Shown piece after piece: positions 1 through 10,923 of a DNA stretch of 64,000 nucleotides; the stretch's first letter is position 1, and each line of letters begins with the position of its first letter. The translations under genes and the position numbers were made by a program. The notes beneath the pieces were generated by a model, which was not told the DNA's origin, did not search any database, and worked only from the letters and a program-made list of their open reading frames with translations. Origin of the DNA: Varroa destructor (lineage: Eukaryota > Arthropoda > Arachnida > Mesostigmata > Varroidae); NCBI RefSeq assembly GCF_002443255.2, contig NW_019211457.1, positions 48,571,233-48,635,232 on the forward strand, written 5' to 3'.

Positions 1-3000
1 GAGTAAATCTATAGGCCAATTAAAATTTCGATAAATGCATCGCTGTACTCATATTTTTGGAAATAAGAGATTTGGGAGAACATATATGCACGATTTTTAC
101 AATTTCAAATGTATATGTAAAAGTTTTAGCCGATTATTTCACTGTCGGCTTCATATTAATTAATAGTAATATCAGTGACACATAAAATACATCTTTTCAA
201 AACGAGTAAAGTTTCCTCTCGAATCTCATCATGTTAGTGATATCATGATGATTTTCGATGATGGGGGGGATCTTTGCATATCGATATTTAAGTGTCTGCG
301 CGTAGGACATGTAGTGCTAATACACATTTAACCATCGGTGAGAACTAGGATTTGTTTCTAATGTAGACACAGGTTATGTGCACATGCATGACGTGTTAAT
401 AAATGACAAATACTTAAAGGACGATGTCTTACTGAAACATTTATTTAGTTAAATAAGTTTTTAAAGGAATGAACGTAACTCTCTGTGTGTGGGCGTTTTC
501 TCAAAATAGGATTCCAAAACTGTTCGGTAGCGGTACTACCTTTCAGTATTACCTCTGTGTGGGTATAACACCCATTGTCTGTTAAAAGCTACAAGGTAGA
601 TCAACTTGTGACTTTTGGCTGATTTCAAGTATAGCATTTCATATGTATTTAGAAACCCATTATTCAAAAGGCAGGGGTTTATATCGTGTCCACTGTGTCT
701 AATGGATCAACAATGCCTTTGAAGACGCCATCGGCAATAAGATATCTAATAAAAATATCCAACGAACTTTTGTTGAACATAAGGGGTAAAAAAAATTAAA
801 GACGCCACAGTAGGTTTCATATGCACTTTAGCAAAAAAGTTTAATTTCAAAATGTATTTATTACTTTATAGGTATGTCCAGTTACTGAAAATGTATTGAC
901 CATTTTAAGCTAATATTGAAGCAAATGTTTTCTATATTTCATCATCTATAGTAATATCATCAAACTAAATACGCGTTGCTTTAATCGATTACCTTCTACA
1001 ATGTTTCTGCTGACATTATAATCTCAGCACTGTAGAACTTCGTGGTTTCTGGGCTAAAAGCACTAACTAACAAATAACAAATGATTCTTTACGTCCCTGC
1101 GCTGGAAGTAAATTAACACCATTAAAGAAGTTCTGCAAGACTGAAACAGATGGTAATCGACATATACAGCGGATGTCTAAGTTTTCTTGGTACATATAAG
1201 TTTTCTTAGTTTTTATCGAGTAACTAAAGATGTGCATAGCGTGGCACCGTCATAGTGGAAGACAACGCTTCTTCTCATAAGTTTCGGCCGATTTCTTAAT
1301 GGCTTGCTGTAAGCTCATTAGCTGTTGACAATAGAGGTTTGACTCAATCGTTTTGCTCAGCAGCGGCAACCTATAATACACAATTCCTTTTTAACCCCAC
1401 CAATAACCTAACATCAATTTTTTTTTGTAGCCCACTTTCTCCAAAAGCTTTAAAACTGTTTGGTAGCAGATGTTTAAGTTTTTGGCGATATTACATACCG
1501 GTTTTGTTCAGTTTTCGCAATAATTTCATAATTTTTTTCCGTCATTAATCGCCTACTAAGAGAAGCATCTTTTACTTGGAAATTTTTAGAACTATAGAAC
1601 TCTCGTTGAGTCGTTTTTACGACAACACATCTTGGCCATAAATAGCATAATCTTTTTAAAGGCCTAGGCAGCATTTAGCCTTTATCGTTTTTATATTTAT
1701 TTACTAAGCTTAAAAAATTGTGATCTTTGCCGAAATTTCACTTATCATCAAGACGCTGTATTTTTTTTATCTGTATAAAGGCAATTCAACAATGTAATAA
1801 CTACTGCCAAATCTCGGCTTTAAAATAACATAAACGTCGAACCGCGGTTCATTTTGCCTGCAATATGTTACTTTAAAATCACTAGCCAGAGAATATCCAA
1901 CGCATTTTTTCGACAGTCCCATATAAATAAACTTATGTAAACAATATTAAGTCGATTATTTAAATTCTCATAAAATAAACATTGCTTCAAACATAGAATA
2001 TTAGGTTGTATCAGGATAACTTATTCAGCTTTTAACTTAATAACTTTTAAAATGAGAACACTTCTTCCAAAGCTGTGAAACTTCTTAATACTAATATTTA
2101 CTATTTTATACTTCAATGTTTGACACTGTATTGCTTGAAAAGACTTGCATTATACATTATAAAAACGTAAACCGCGTGTTATTTGCATTGACAACCAATT
2201 ATGCATTGAAGTAATGCAACTTCTTATTTATTATTTAAATGTTTTGGCCACTTGCTTGCTAGAGTAAACTAATATAAAGTTACCTATACAAACTTGGTTT
2301 ACCAACTGTGTATACTTCATTTCAAAAAAGCTAGCTTCACAAATGGGGCATTTTTGTATAATATGTTCAAAATAGAACTTGATTTTCCATTAGGTACTAC
2401 GGAGAAATTTACACCACAAACTAATACTCCTAACTTAGAAGTTTTAGTTTAATTAGCTGGTTTGGTAAAATGTTACAATTGTCTTCTTTGAGCATACTTG
2501 ACAACTGAATGTTCATTCCTTCTCCCTTAGACGAGACGGCTATGGCCTTCAGCACTATAAACAGAATTATAAGATTCACACGTTCTTTGCGCTCACTACC
2601 ATTGATTACAAAACTAATAAGGTTACCCGATGTTCCTTCGCTCCGCCCAGGCGACTTTGTCAAATCTGTCAAATTCACCTTGTATCACAGTGATTTTTTT
2701 ATGAAAGAATCGCAACTTGTTTCCTTGACCGAAACAAATTTTTAAATATTCATGGGTTCAATTTTATGTAGCATCATAATGATACTATTATATTCTAAAA
2801 AAGTGAATAAGCGTACTGTCTTTTAAGATAATTCGAAAATGCGGGGCATATTTTGTAATTCCCGATGTAAGAGCGACATTGGGTAGGGATATCGTCTACA
2901 AGCTGACAGAAAATTTGCCTCAATGTGTATTCGGCCTTGATAAATTTCATTTTTGCCGTTGTCTTTATCGACTATGTGATCTAAGTTACTGATTCAGTAA

Positions 3001-3900
3001 CGTATAAAATACAACCTACGATATACAGTGCACTGTCGTCTAAGTGTGCTAATATATCGGTAAATTTAAACTGCTTGGTAAACCATTACAAACAGCAAAC
3101 GGGAGAGGGAAATGGCATCTTGTCCTAATGATTCTTAGTAGTTTCTTCACTGTAATTGTTAATGATTGACGCCATTGACAGGAGCGCCAAACCGCCTCAA
3201 TTGGCATTATTGCTACAACCTTTTCAAATATCGGCGCCAATCGTCAGCTTTTGTTTTCGGTGAGGTACTCTCGTCACAAAGCTTTGTTCCTGGCTTTTCT
3301 CACAGCCGTCGAATTTACGAAATAACACGTTAAACAGCGTTTTTGAAGGTAAGTAGAACTTTAGATAGATTAATATTTGTAGGCGACGAAATTTGAAAAG
3401 CCCGATTACTAGCAGGAAATGGCCGCGCGGATGTCGTCTTAACACACTAGTCTAGTAAATGGGGCACGATTAAGCAACAGAACTTGGTTAGTAAGGAAAA
3501 AATATAACTTTATGGATTCTATAAATAGATATAGAATCAAATCCATTGCTTTCGATACTAACGATTGCTTTTTCCCTGAAACATAAGCGCTTTGTCTATT
3601 TTACGTCTGTTTTGGAGAACAAACGCATGCAGTTTCGTTTATTCCTTAGTGAAATCCCTGAAAAATTCTTCTGAGTGTAAATTTAGACATGTAATGTAAA
3701 AATTGTAACATGGAATGTAGAAAAATACATTGCAAAATGAATAACAGCTGACCTGCTTCTAAATAGAATGGTTATCGATGGTGGCGACAACTTCAGTTAG
3801 CGCTTCCATCATAACCTCGGGTTGCAGCTGGATATGTGAAAAATAGTCTTTTTTTTATGCGTGTATTTTGTCATAGGGAGCTGAGATAACAAGGATTGAA
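1..3900. other. AT-rich intergenic DNA, no gene recognised
   Basis: Only short ORFs occur here, and none resembles a known family. An overlapping antiparallel pair lies near 2430-2745. Its minus-strand reading contains a hydrophobic stretch (NLIILFIVLKAIAV), but it has no convincing gene context. The segment from about 3050 to 3450 is somewhat less AT-rich. A small inverted repeat (GATTCTATA / TATAGAATC) lies near 3514-3537. The last few hundred bases lead into the Sin3 promoter. Confidence 0.6.
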
Positions 3901-3939
3901 CTAGTTGGTATAAAGAGCGGTAATAGTTCAAGCAAGACG

Positions 3940-4199
3940 AGTGCATAATGGCTATTAGAAAAAATGGCGCAATCTATGACGTCAGTTGGTGTCCTTTGTA
4001 CTGCAGAACCATTCGTCTGCTTTTCTCTTTCGACGAATATCTGTTTACAAGATGGCGAGTGTAGCGATGGTCTAGGTTGCTGTTGCAGCTGCCGTATTTT
4101 GAGTAAAAATTTTGTGAATCTGCCGGACAAATTAAAGTGTAAGGTCAACTCGTAAACGGGCAGCCCGTGTGGGATTGTGCTGAGTGTAAATAGAATTTA
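3940..4199 (+). promoter_or_regulatory. Sin3 promoter / 5' UTR with CRE and ATGGCG (YY1-like) elements
   Basis: A perfect CRE palindrome TGACGTCA lies at 3977-3984. It is flanked by two YY1-like motifs, AAAATGGCG at 3961-3969 and AAGATGGCG at 4049-4057. A pyrimidine-rich stretch near 4020-4030 could hold the initiator. A TATCGAT (DRE-like) heptamer is at 3773-3779, but that could be chance. An in-frame TAG at 4191-4193, three codons before the Sin3 ATG, marks the sequence just upstream as untranslated in that frame. The motif spacing is typical of a TATA-less housekeeping promoter. That this is the promoter is inferred from position and motifs. Confidence 0.55.
3964..4155 (+). other. Candidate upstream ORF in the Sin3 leader (63 codons)
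   Basis: An ATG inside the first ATGGCG element opens a 63-codon cysteine-rich ORF that closes 44 nt before the Sin3 ATG, in a different frame. If transcription begins upstream of 3964 it would be a uORF that could dampen Sin3 translation. If the start site lies within or after the element, it is meaningless. No similarity is recognised. Confidence 0.25.
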
Positions 4200-7100
4200 A
4201 TGAATTCCGGGTACGGTCAGACCCGGGTTTCCGCCGCTACGGGCGGCGGCCCCGGCAGAGGCGGCAGTGTTAAAGAAGATTTTGGGCCCCGCGGCGGTGG
4301 GGGCCAGCCAGCACCCCCATCTCCTGGAGGTGGTCACGGCGCTCCGAGTGGTGGACAGTGTCAACGTTTAAAGGTTGAAGATGCCCTTTCATATCTTGAC
4401 TTGGTCAAGTACAAGTTCGGCAGTCAGCCGCATGTATACAACGACTTTCTAGACATCATGAAAGAATTCAAATCACAGAGTATTGATACCCCAGGTGTTA
4501 TTCAGCGAGTTTCGAACCTTTTTCGCGGACATCCTGAGCTAATTGTTGGTTTTAACACCTTCCTCCCGCCTGGTTATAAGATTGAGTTGCAGGGCAATGA
4601 ACAAGTAAATATCTCTATGCCTGGCAGCACAGTATCACATACGATACATCCCGATGGACCCCCAACTCCAAATCTACCACCGCCTCGCAGCCCCACTCAG
4701 GCGCCGGTTGAATTCAATCATGCTATCAATTACGTAAACAAGATCAAAAACCGCTTTGCGTGCCAGCCCGATGTCTACAAAAAATTTCTTGATATTCTAC
4801 ACACATACCAAAAAGAACAGAAGAGTCGCGACGCCGGTGGCTCGTTGTCCGAATCTGAAGTGTATCAGCAGGTCGCAGCTCTTTTTGAAGATCAGGATGA
4901 CTTACTGCAGGAATTTGGGAAATTCCTGCCTGACGCAAATGGAGCTGCGACGGTGTCATCTGTTGAGTTTAGTAAAGTAACCTCGCATGTGTTGTATCAA
5001 ATGCGTAACATAACGCAGGAAAAGCCAAGGCCGGCAATCGCACAGGCCCAGCCAACGCAGTTACCAGTAAAGCAGGCGCGCAGTAGTTCCCAAATTAATT
5101 CATCCAGTACTGGCAGCGCTCCGCCTGTCAAGCGAACCAAGTTTAGTAAAGGAGAAATCACGATTAGTGACGCCGGCAAGCATGGCACACTTAAGGAGTA
5201 TGCCTTCTTCGAGAAGGTTCGGAAAGCTTTGCGAAATCCCGAAGTGTACGAAAATTTTTTACGTTGCCTCAATCTCTACAATCAGGAAGTTGTGTCTAAA
5301 TCCGAACTAGTACACCTTGTAACGCCTTTCCTTGGAAAGTTTCCAGACCTATTCAAGTGGTTTAAAGATTTTATTGGTTTCAAAGATTTTGCCCCAATTG
5401 TTGAAAGCCAATTGAACAGTGGTGCCCAAGCAAGTAACGACACATCTTCAAATCAGCCAAAAATATGCCCTCCTGAAGAGATTGACTATTCAGCTTGCAA
5501 GCGCTACGGTGCATCATATCGAGCGCTGCCCAAAAATTACCAACAACCGAAATGCTCAGGTCGAACACCTCTTTGTCGCGAGGTTCTCAACGATACATGG
5601 GTCAGCTTTCCGTCATGGAGCGAGGACTCAACGTTCGTGAGTTCGAAAAAGACGCAGTTTGAGGAGCATATTTATCGCTGTGAAGACGAGAGATTTGAAC
5701 TTGATATTGTGATTGAAGCAAACCTCGCAACCATACGCGTACTTGAGACTGTACAGAGACGTATCAATCGTATGGGGCCTGAAGAGCGGTCGAAATTTCG
5801 CCTTGATGAGAATCTTGGAGGCACGTCCGCTACGATTCACCAACGTGCGATTCGAAGAATCTATGGCGACAAGGCTGGCGACCTGATCGAAGGCCTCCGA
5901 AAAAATCCTGTTGTTGCAGTAGGCATTGTACTCAAGCGCTTAAAAAGCAAGGAAGAAGAATGGCGTGAGGCTCAAAAAGCTTTCAACAATGTCTGGCGTG
6001 AGCAAATGGATAAATACTATCTTCGTTCGCTTGATCATCAAGGAATGACCTTCAAGCAAACAGATTCGAAGACAATCCGCTCCAAGAATTTACTCAACGA
6101 AATTGACACCGTTTATGAAGAGCGGTGTTCAAAAGAGAACCCTTCACCGGGTTCACACCTTCAACTGCAGTATCCAGCGCACTGGGAGATGATCGGTGAG
6201 GCATCGAATTTGATCATACATTACGTGCGAAGGCAGTCTGGTGTTAATAAGGAAGATAAGCAGCGCATTAAGTGGCTTGTGCGTCGCATACTCCCAGAGA
6301 TGTTAAATCTAAAAGCTGAGGACATGTCGGATGATGAAGGTTGCGAACAGGAGGTAGTCGAAGAGCTAGGGTCGATACCAAGCGACGACACAGCACACGC
6401 CATGTATCTTGAGAACAAAAAAGCAGATGATTCGTACGCAATGTTCATGGCCGACAGTCACTGGTATCTGTTTCTGCGGCTACACCATATACTATGTGAG
6501 CGACTTGCAAAAATCAACCGATATGCACAGATATTGCTCAAAGAGGAAGAGAAAGATAAGTCTGTCCGAAAAGATTCTGTTGTTACAGCTTTGCGCCTGA
6601 AACCACAGCAGCAGGTACCTGTGGAAGAATATTTCAGTACGTTTGTTGAAATGATCAAGCAGTTGTTAGATGGCCAACTGGATAGCTCACAGTTCGAAGA
6701 TCAGTTACGTGAGCTGTTTGGAATCAACGCGTATCATGCGTTTACGTTGGACAAGGTTGTGCAGAATGCTACACGTCAGCTGCAACATCTGGTTTCAGAC
6801 GAAACATCACTTGCGTGCACTCGCATGCTACAGCAGTACCGTAAGGTAGGTGGAGCAGGGGGCGCGTGTTCTACAACGGCAATGCGAGCCTCAACTGAGA
6901 ACCATTATCAGAATGCTGGCGAAAAAGAAATGGCTAATGATTGCTGCTATAAGGTGTTCATCTACCATCAGGAGGCGAAAGTGACGTTCGAGTATATCGA
7001 CACCGAGACGAATGAATCGAATGACAACTCAGCGGCGGGAGACGTCGAAAAGTGGGCAGAGTTTGTTGACAAATCTATGGAAGATTCGGAGGAACTCCGC

Positions 7101-7529
7101 GAGCGTCTAGCGAAAAAGCCTGTTTTTTTGCCGAGAAATGCACGCCGCCGACGAACTGCTCATGCGAGCGCCATCGAAAAAGACGATGATGTACGCAAAG
7201 CGAGGAACGAAAGCGAAGCTACAGGATCAAGTGCATGCAAACTCGAATTAGCAAATTATAAGAGTGTATTTGTTGTACAAAATTCTGGCTTACTGTATAA
7301 TCAGGCATCACGACGAAAGGCACGTGATGGAGCCCGACAAGTATCGCTCAAATTGAAAAAGCGTTTCGATACGTGGCATCGACAGTGGCTAAGTAACAAT
7401 GCCACGTCACAACAGGTAGACCAAGCCGAACGTTGGATGCAAGAGGGCTGTCGAAAAGAATCACAGCAGCCTGGCGCCGCTGGAAAACCGCCCCATTACA
7501 CCTATCATAAGTATCGCAAGGCTCAGTAG
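4200..7529 (+). CDS. Sin3a: Paired amphipathic helix protein Sin3 (intronless)
   Basis: Scaffold of the nuclear Sin3-HDAC corepressor, which bridges DNA-bound repressors to histone deacetylases. The 1109-aa protein reads in one uninterrupted frame. A Gly/Pro-rich N-terminus (1-55) precedes PAH1 (about 56-130, from RLKVEDALSYLDLVK), PAH2 (about 170-246, from VEFNHAINYVNKIKNRF) and PAH3 (about 332-395). The HDAC-interaction domain follows (about 425-640, with YGASYRALPKNY and WVSFPSWSEDSTFV). The Sin3 C-terminal domain spans about 740-990 (ADSHWYLFLRLHHILCERL) and ends in a basic tail. The start is the first ATG after an in-frame TAG at 4191. Metazoan Sin3 genes usually have many introns, so a full-length single-exon gene is odd. 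The frame is intact and family motifs are preserved, and a plausible promoter lies upstream, so it looks functional rather than a dead retrocopy. No separate PAH4 was assigned. Confidence 0.97.
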   Translation: MNSGYGQTRVSAATGGGPGRGGSVKEDFGPRGGGGQPAPPSPGGGHGAPSGGQCQRLKVEDALSYLDLVKYKFGSQPHVYNDFLDIMKEFKSQSIDTPGVIQRVSNLFRGHPELIVGFNTFLPPGYKIELQGNEQVNISMPGSTVSHTIHPDGPPTPNLPPPRSPTQAPVEFNHAINYVNKIKNRFACQPDVYKKFLDILHTYQKEQKSRDAGGSLSESEVYQQVAALFEDQDDLLQEFGKFLPDANGAATVSSVEFSKVTSHVLYQMRNITQEKPRPAIAQAQPTQLPVKQARSSSQINSSSTGSAPPVKRTKFSKGEITISDAGKHGTLKEYAFFEKVRKALRNPEVYENFLRCLNLYNQEVVSKSELVHLVTPFLGKFPDLFKWFKDFIGFKDFAPIVESQLNSGAQASNDTSSNQPKICPPEEIDYSACKRYGASYRALPKNYQQPKCSGRTPLCREVLNDTWVSFPSWSEDSTFVSSKKTQFEEHIYRCEDERFELDIVIEANLATIRVLETVQRRINRMGPEERSKFRLDENLGGTSATIHQRAIRRIYGDKAGDLIEGLRKNPVVAVGIVLKRLKSKEEEWREAQKAFNNVWREQMDKYYLRSLDHQGMTFKQTDSKTIRSKNLLNEIDTVYEERCSKENPSPGSHLQLQYPAHWEMIGEASNLIIHYVRRQSGVNKEDKQRIKWLVRRILPEMLNLKAEDMSDDEGCEQEVVEELGSIPSDDTAHAMYLENKKADDSYAMFMADSHWYLFLRLHHILCERLAKINRYAQILLKEEEKDKSVRKDSVVTALRLKPQQQVPVEEYFSTFVEMIKQLLDGQLDSSQFEDQLRELFGINAYHAFTLDKVVQNATRQLQHLVSDETSLACTRMLQQYRKVGGAGGACSTTAMRASTENHYQNAGEKEMANDCCYKVFIYHQEAKVTFEYIDTETNESNDNSAAGDVEKWAEFVDKSMEDSEELRERLAKKPVFLPRNARRRRTAHASAIEKDDDVRKARNESEATGSSACKLELANYKSVFVVQNSGLLYNQASRRKARDGARQVSLKLKKRFDTWHRQWLSNNATSQQVDQAERWMQEGCRKESQQPGAAGKPPHYTYHKYRKAQ

Positions 7530-7779
7530 TAGGCCCAACAAAATGGTGTGCTACGAAAGGTTTAAACAAAAATAATAACAATTGGAAAAACAGCGAGAAA
7601 AACATAAGAGAAATGAATTGTGTCATTTGGTTAAGAGAAAAGCCATGTTAATAATGATGATGGACGGCCAACGGGAAACGAAATCGATGAAGATAGAAGT
7701 AACATACCAGCCAACCACTTATCCAGCAAGAACAGAAACACATTGACTGACGAATCAGTAAAGTTTAACATTATTATTC

Positions 7780-7781
7780 AT

Positions 7782-7815
<34 letters not shown>

Positions 7816-7855
7816 GTGTATGTATATATATATATATGTATATATTAGAGCTGGA
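7780..7855. repeat. (AT)n / TATG microsatellite
   Basis: Alternating TA dinucleotides with interspersed TACA and TATG units, about 250 nt after the Sin3 stop. It is visible directly in the sequence. Confidence 0.9.
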
Positions 7856-9226
7856 CTATTACATTATGATTGCCCTTATGATTTGCATTATGACATAAAC
7901 TAGTTTATTCATTACCCCCCACCGTATCCTCCTCATCAGCAACAATAGTAATGTTTATATTGGTATATATTGGTATTAGCTTGGTGACTTTCCTTCCCTC
8001 TCTCGTGCATAGTAATACCTTATCATAATAATCGCAGTGATGATGACTCATTTCATACATTTTGTCTATTTGTTCGTTGTTAGAGAATGTCAGTGGAACA
8101 GGTTATATCGATAGATATGTAAAATCATCTATGTTTTTATGTATCGATTGAAATGGTCGAATACAAATAACGTGCCGCATATAGTTAATATGTTTAAGCA
8201 AAAAAGTAACTGATTGAACCATGGAAATGCGAAAACGACTGAAACGTCCCGATACAGGAAAACGGTCCTTCGCTGATGTATTCAACTTTGTTATTACTAT
8301 TTATTACAATTAGTCAAGGCGATGCCGGAAAGCTGCGGATCAATAGACATGCAGCATGTGTGGACCTCCTTCTGTAACAATCTCTTCTGAACACGCTGTA
8401 GGAAAATATAATAAGGAACGTTGCTGTTAATAAAAAAACTGATGAGTGACGTTCTTTTCTAGCAACTGGAAAATAACGGTAACAAAAGTCTATGGTGTGT
8501 ATTTGATTATAAAGAAACAAGAGTAGAATGCAAATAAAAAAAAAGGAAAACAGAAAGCAAGGGGAACAAACCCATTGAAAAATGGCCCAGTAGCGACCCA
8601 ATGGCATATGTTTATATGTACATACAGATACATACCTATATACATATATTGTAGAGCTTCTGTCTAATGGTGCAAAGGAGAGATTGAGGGAGAAGCACAA
8701 GTGGCGAAAATGAATGAGTGAAGTTCATAGGGTAAGGTACTGCTAAATGGAAGAAAGGCAGATTGTAGAAGAATGAAGGCTTAACTAAAACAAAGAGAAA
8801 ATTGCATATGAAATGTCAATTCGCAGCGACTGATATAAAGCCGACGAGAGTTTCACAATAATTTCTTTTCAAGTGAAGAAGAAATCCAACAATATAGTGT
8901 TCAACAATATATATAATGTTCATAAGCTTCCGAAAAGATAACGAGCAAATAAGTATCTCTCATCGCCGTCCCGGCCCATCCATCCGTTCGCCCATGACTA
9001 ATTCCTATCCCATCGCGCACACATCTTTATCATGTTTAAACCTTGTTGAAAGAAGAAATTGGAAACCAAAAACGCACAGAATAGATGAACATAAAGCATT
9101 GTAGTTGCTAGCTAGTTGGAAAAGACTTTGGAATGTTCACGACGCGGACGGCGGTGATGTTATGTTTAAGAGAAGTAATAACTAACAGAGTTAGGGAGGA
9201 AAGTATTCTACTAGTTTATATATATA

Positions 9227-9326
9227 NNNNNNNNNNNNNNNNNNNNNNNNNNNNNNNNNNNNNNNNNNNNNNNNNNNNNNNNNNNNNNNNNNNNNNNNNN
9301 NNNNNNNNNNNNNNNNNNNNNNNNNN
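9227..9326. other. Assembly gap (100 N)
   Basis: Exactly 100 N characters, the conventional placeholder for a gap of unknown size. It begins right after a TATATATA stretch, so an AT microsatellite probably broke the assembly. Distances across it are not reliable. Confidence 0.98.
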
Positions 9327-9799
9327 GAACAAGCGGAAAGTATTATATAGACTGGTCGAAAAAATTATATTTGATCTGAGGAAGGAACGGATATATGTCG
9401 CTTACCTGGGCCAAGAAAATAGAATTAAAGGGACAGTAAAAGAGCAAACGGCGGAAATGTTAGCAAAACCATATTTTCCATCATCAACGTTGTCTGGATA
9501 GAGGAGAAGATGTGATGTGCTCTAAACGCAACGCACCCTGGAAATAATCCTGATGAAACGAAAAAAAGGGACATTAGTAGTAAACGAGATCCGAAGGCAT
9601 CCACAAGGCGAAACGACATGACAAAAGAGAAAGTAAACTAAGTAATTAAATATAATCAACTATTACACAAACAATCATACACGAAGAGATTGACGCAACG
9701 TGTTCACCAGTTTAAATTGACAAAATAAACAATCTATACCTATAGAAGTACCGGTAAATGAGTCGAATTTATTTCCTGTATATCAGAAGGAAAAGTGTC

Positions 9800-10923
9800 G
9801 ATTTATTTACATTTATTCCCGTTATATATTGATTGTAATAGTGTTCCAAACGATACATGATAAAAAAAATTAAGAACTAATACGTAGATAAACAAAATAA
9901 TCGATATTCGAAGGTTAGTGAAATTTTTTTCTATTATTGAAACTTGTTAATCGAAATAATGAGTTGTCTTTCATGAGTAACAGTTTGAACATTTTGAAAT
10001 TTGCTCAGTGTTATGGGAAAGTTGGTTTACAGAAAGTAGTAAGGGAAATGCCCCCAACCCCAAAGAAAAACTGTAAATCATATGCTAGACTGATATCTAC
10101 ATTTAGAGAGTGCTTAGCTGCTTGTATGTCATAGTGGCACGCAATTGGTTTTGTAGAATGCTGTGCATTTTAAAAGCATCTATTTTTCATTTGTCGTTCT
10201 TATGGTTAATGTATGCCTATAAAACATATTGAGAAATCGCTCGTTGTTTTACACAAAAACCCCCCAACAAGATGCTAAAAGTTCAGGAGTCCAGAGTGGT
10301 CAATTCCCGTGCCGAGGTATTCGCGAAAGGAATTTCTTTAAGTAAATGAATGCGTAACGTGAATACGGTAAACCAATAAACAAGTGTGAAAGTTTTCTCA
10401 AAGCAAGTATGTAAACAACTTACTAAGAACTGGACGTTTTGCATTTTAACATTTATTTTTTATCAAGAAGTTAATTTTACTTGCTCACTCCTTAGTCTAG
10501 TATACGGAAGTTCCTGTTGTCATTTGAATATTTTTCTGTAATCAAGTTTCAACAGATTTTAGTTCTTAGGATTATCTATATCGAGGTGATAAAAATAAAA
10601 CAAGGCAACTTAAAAGAATGTAGAAGTACATTTAGCTGTCGACACTTTTTCTTGTTTTCTTACGTTTTAAAGAAAGCATCTCTGCTTAATAGCGTTTAGA
10701 ATACCCTAAACACAGCTATTGAAATTAGAGTGATACATTTTTTAAGGAATCTTATAATCGCACCGCACCCGCAAAATTTGCATTATTGTTTCCGATTTAT
10801 TAATGCAAAATGGTAGTGAAATTTATGCATAAGAGATACACGCACATGCCTAAAATATCTTAATCAACAATAATACTAAGTAACTAAATCTGAGCGAATG
10901 CTTTTTGTGTTAACATTTCATAG
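9800..10923. other. Intergenic AT-rich DNA and ATP23 upstream region
   Basis: No gene is recognised here. Short ORFs at 9937-10134 and 10517-10699 have no family resemblance. The segment must contain the ATP23 promoter and leader, but no distinctive element stands out. The bases before 10924 (TTTCATAG) would also fit a splice acceptor, so an untranslated 5' exon may lie in this stretch. Confidence 0.45.

Larger units (their letters stand above)
7530..9780 (+). other. Probable Sin3 3' UTR and downstream flank
   Basis: No coding features follow the Sin3 stop, which is doubled (TAGTAG). The segment is A-rich and contains an (AT)n tract and the N gap. The clearest polyadenylation hexamer is AATAAA at 9724-9729. 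If it is used, the 3' UTR would be about 2.2 kb. An earlier A-rich AATAAA-like site lies near 8530. An apparent ORF at 9133-9501 runs through the N gap and is not supported. Confidence 0.4.

Noticed and set aside
2430..2745. Antiparallel ORF pair with a hydrophobic segment
   Set aside because: No family resemblance, no splice context that extends it, and the hydrophobic stretch is explained by AT-rich codons.
9133..9501. 122-codon ORF
   Set aside because: It runs through the 100-N gap, so the frame across it is meaningless, and both ends look like A-rich 3' UTR.
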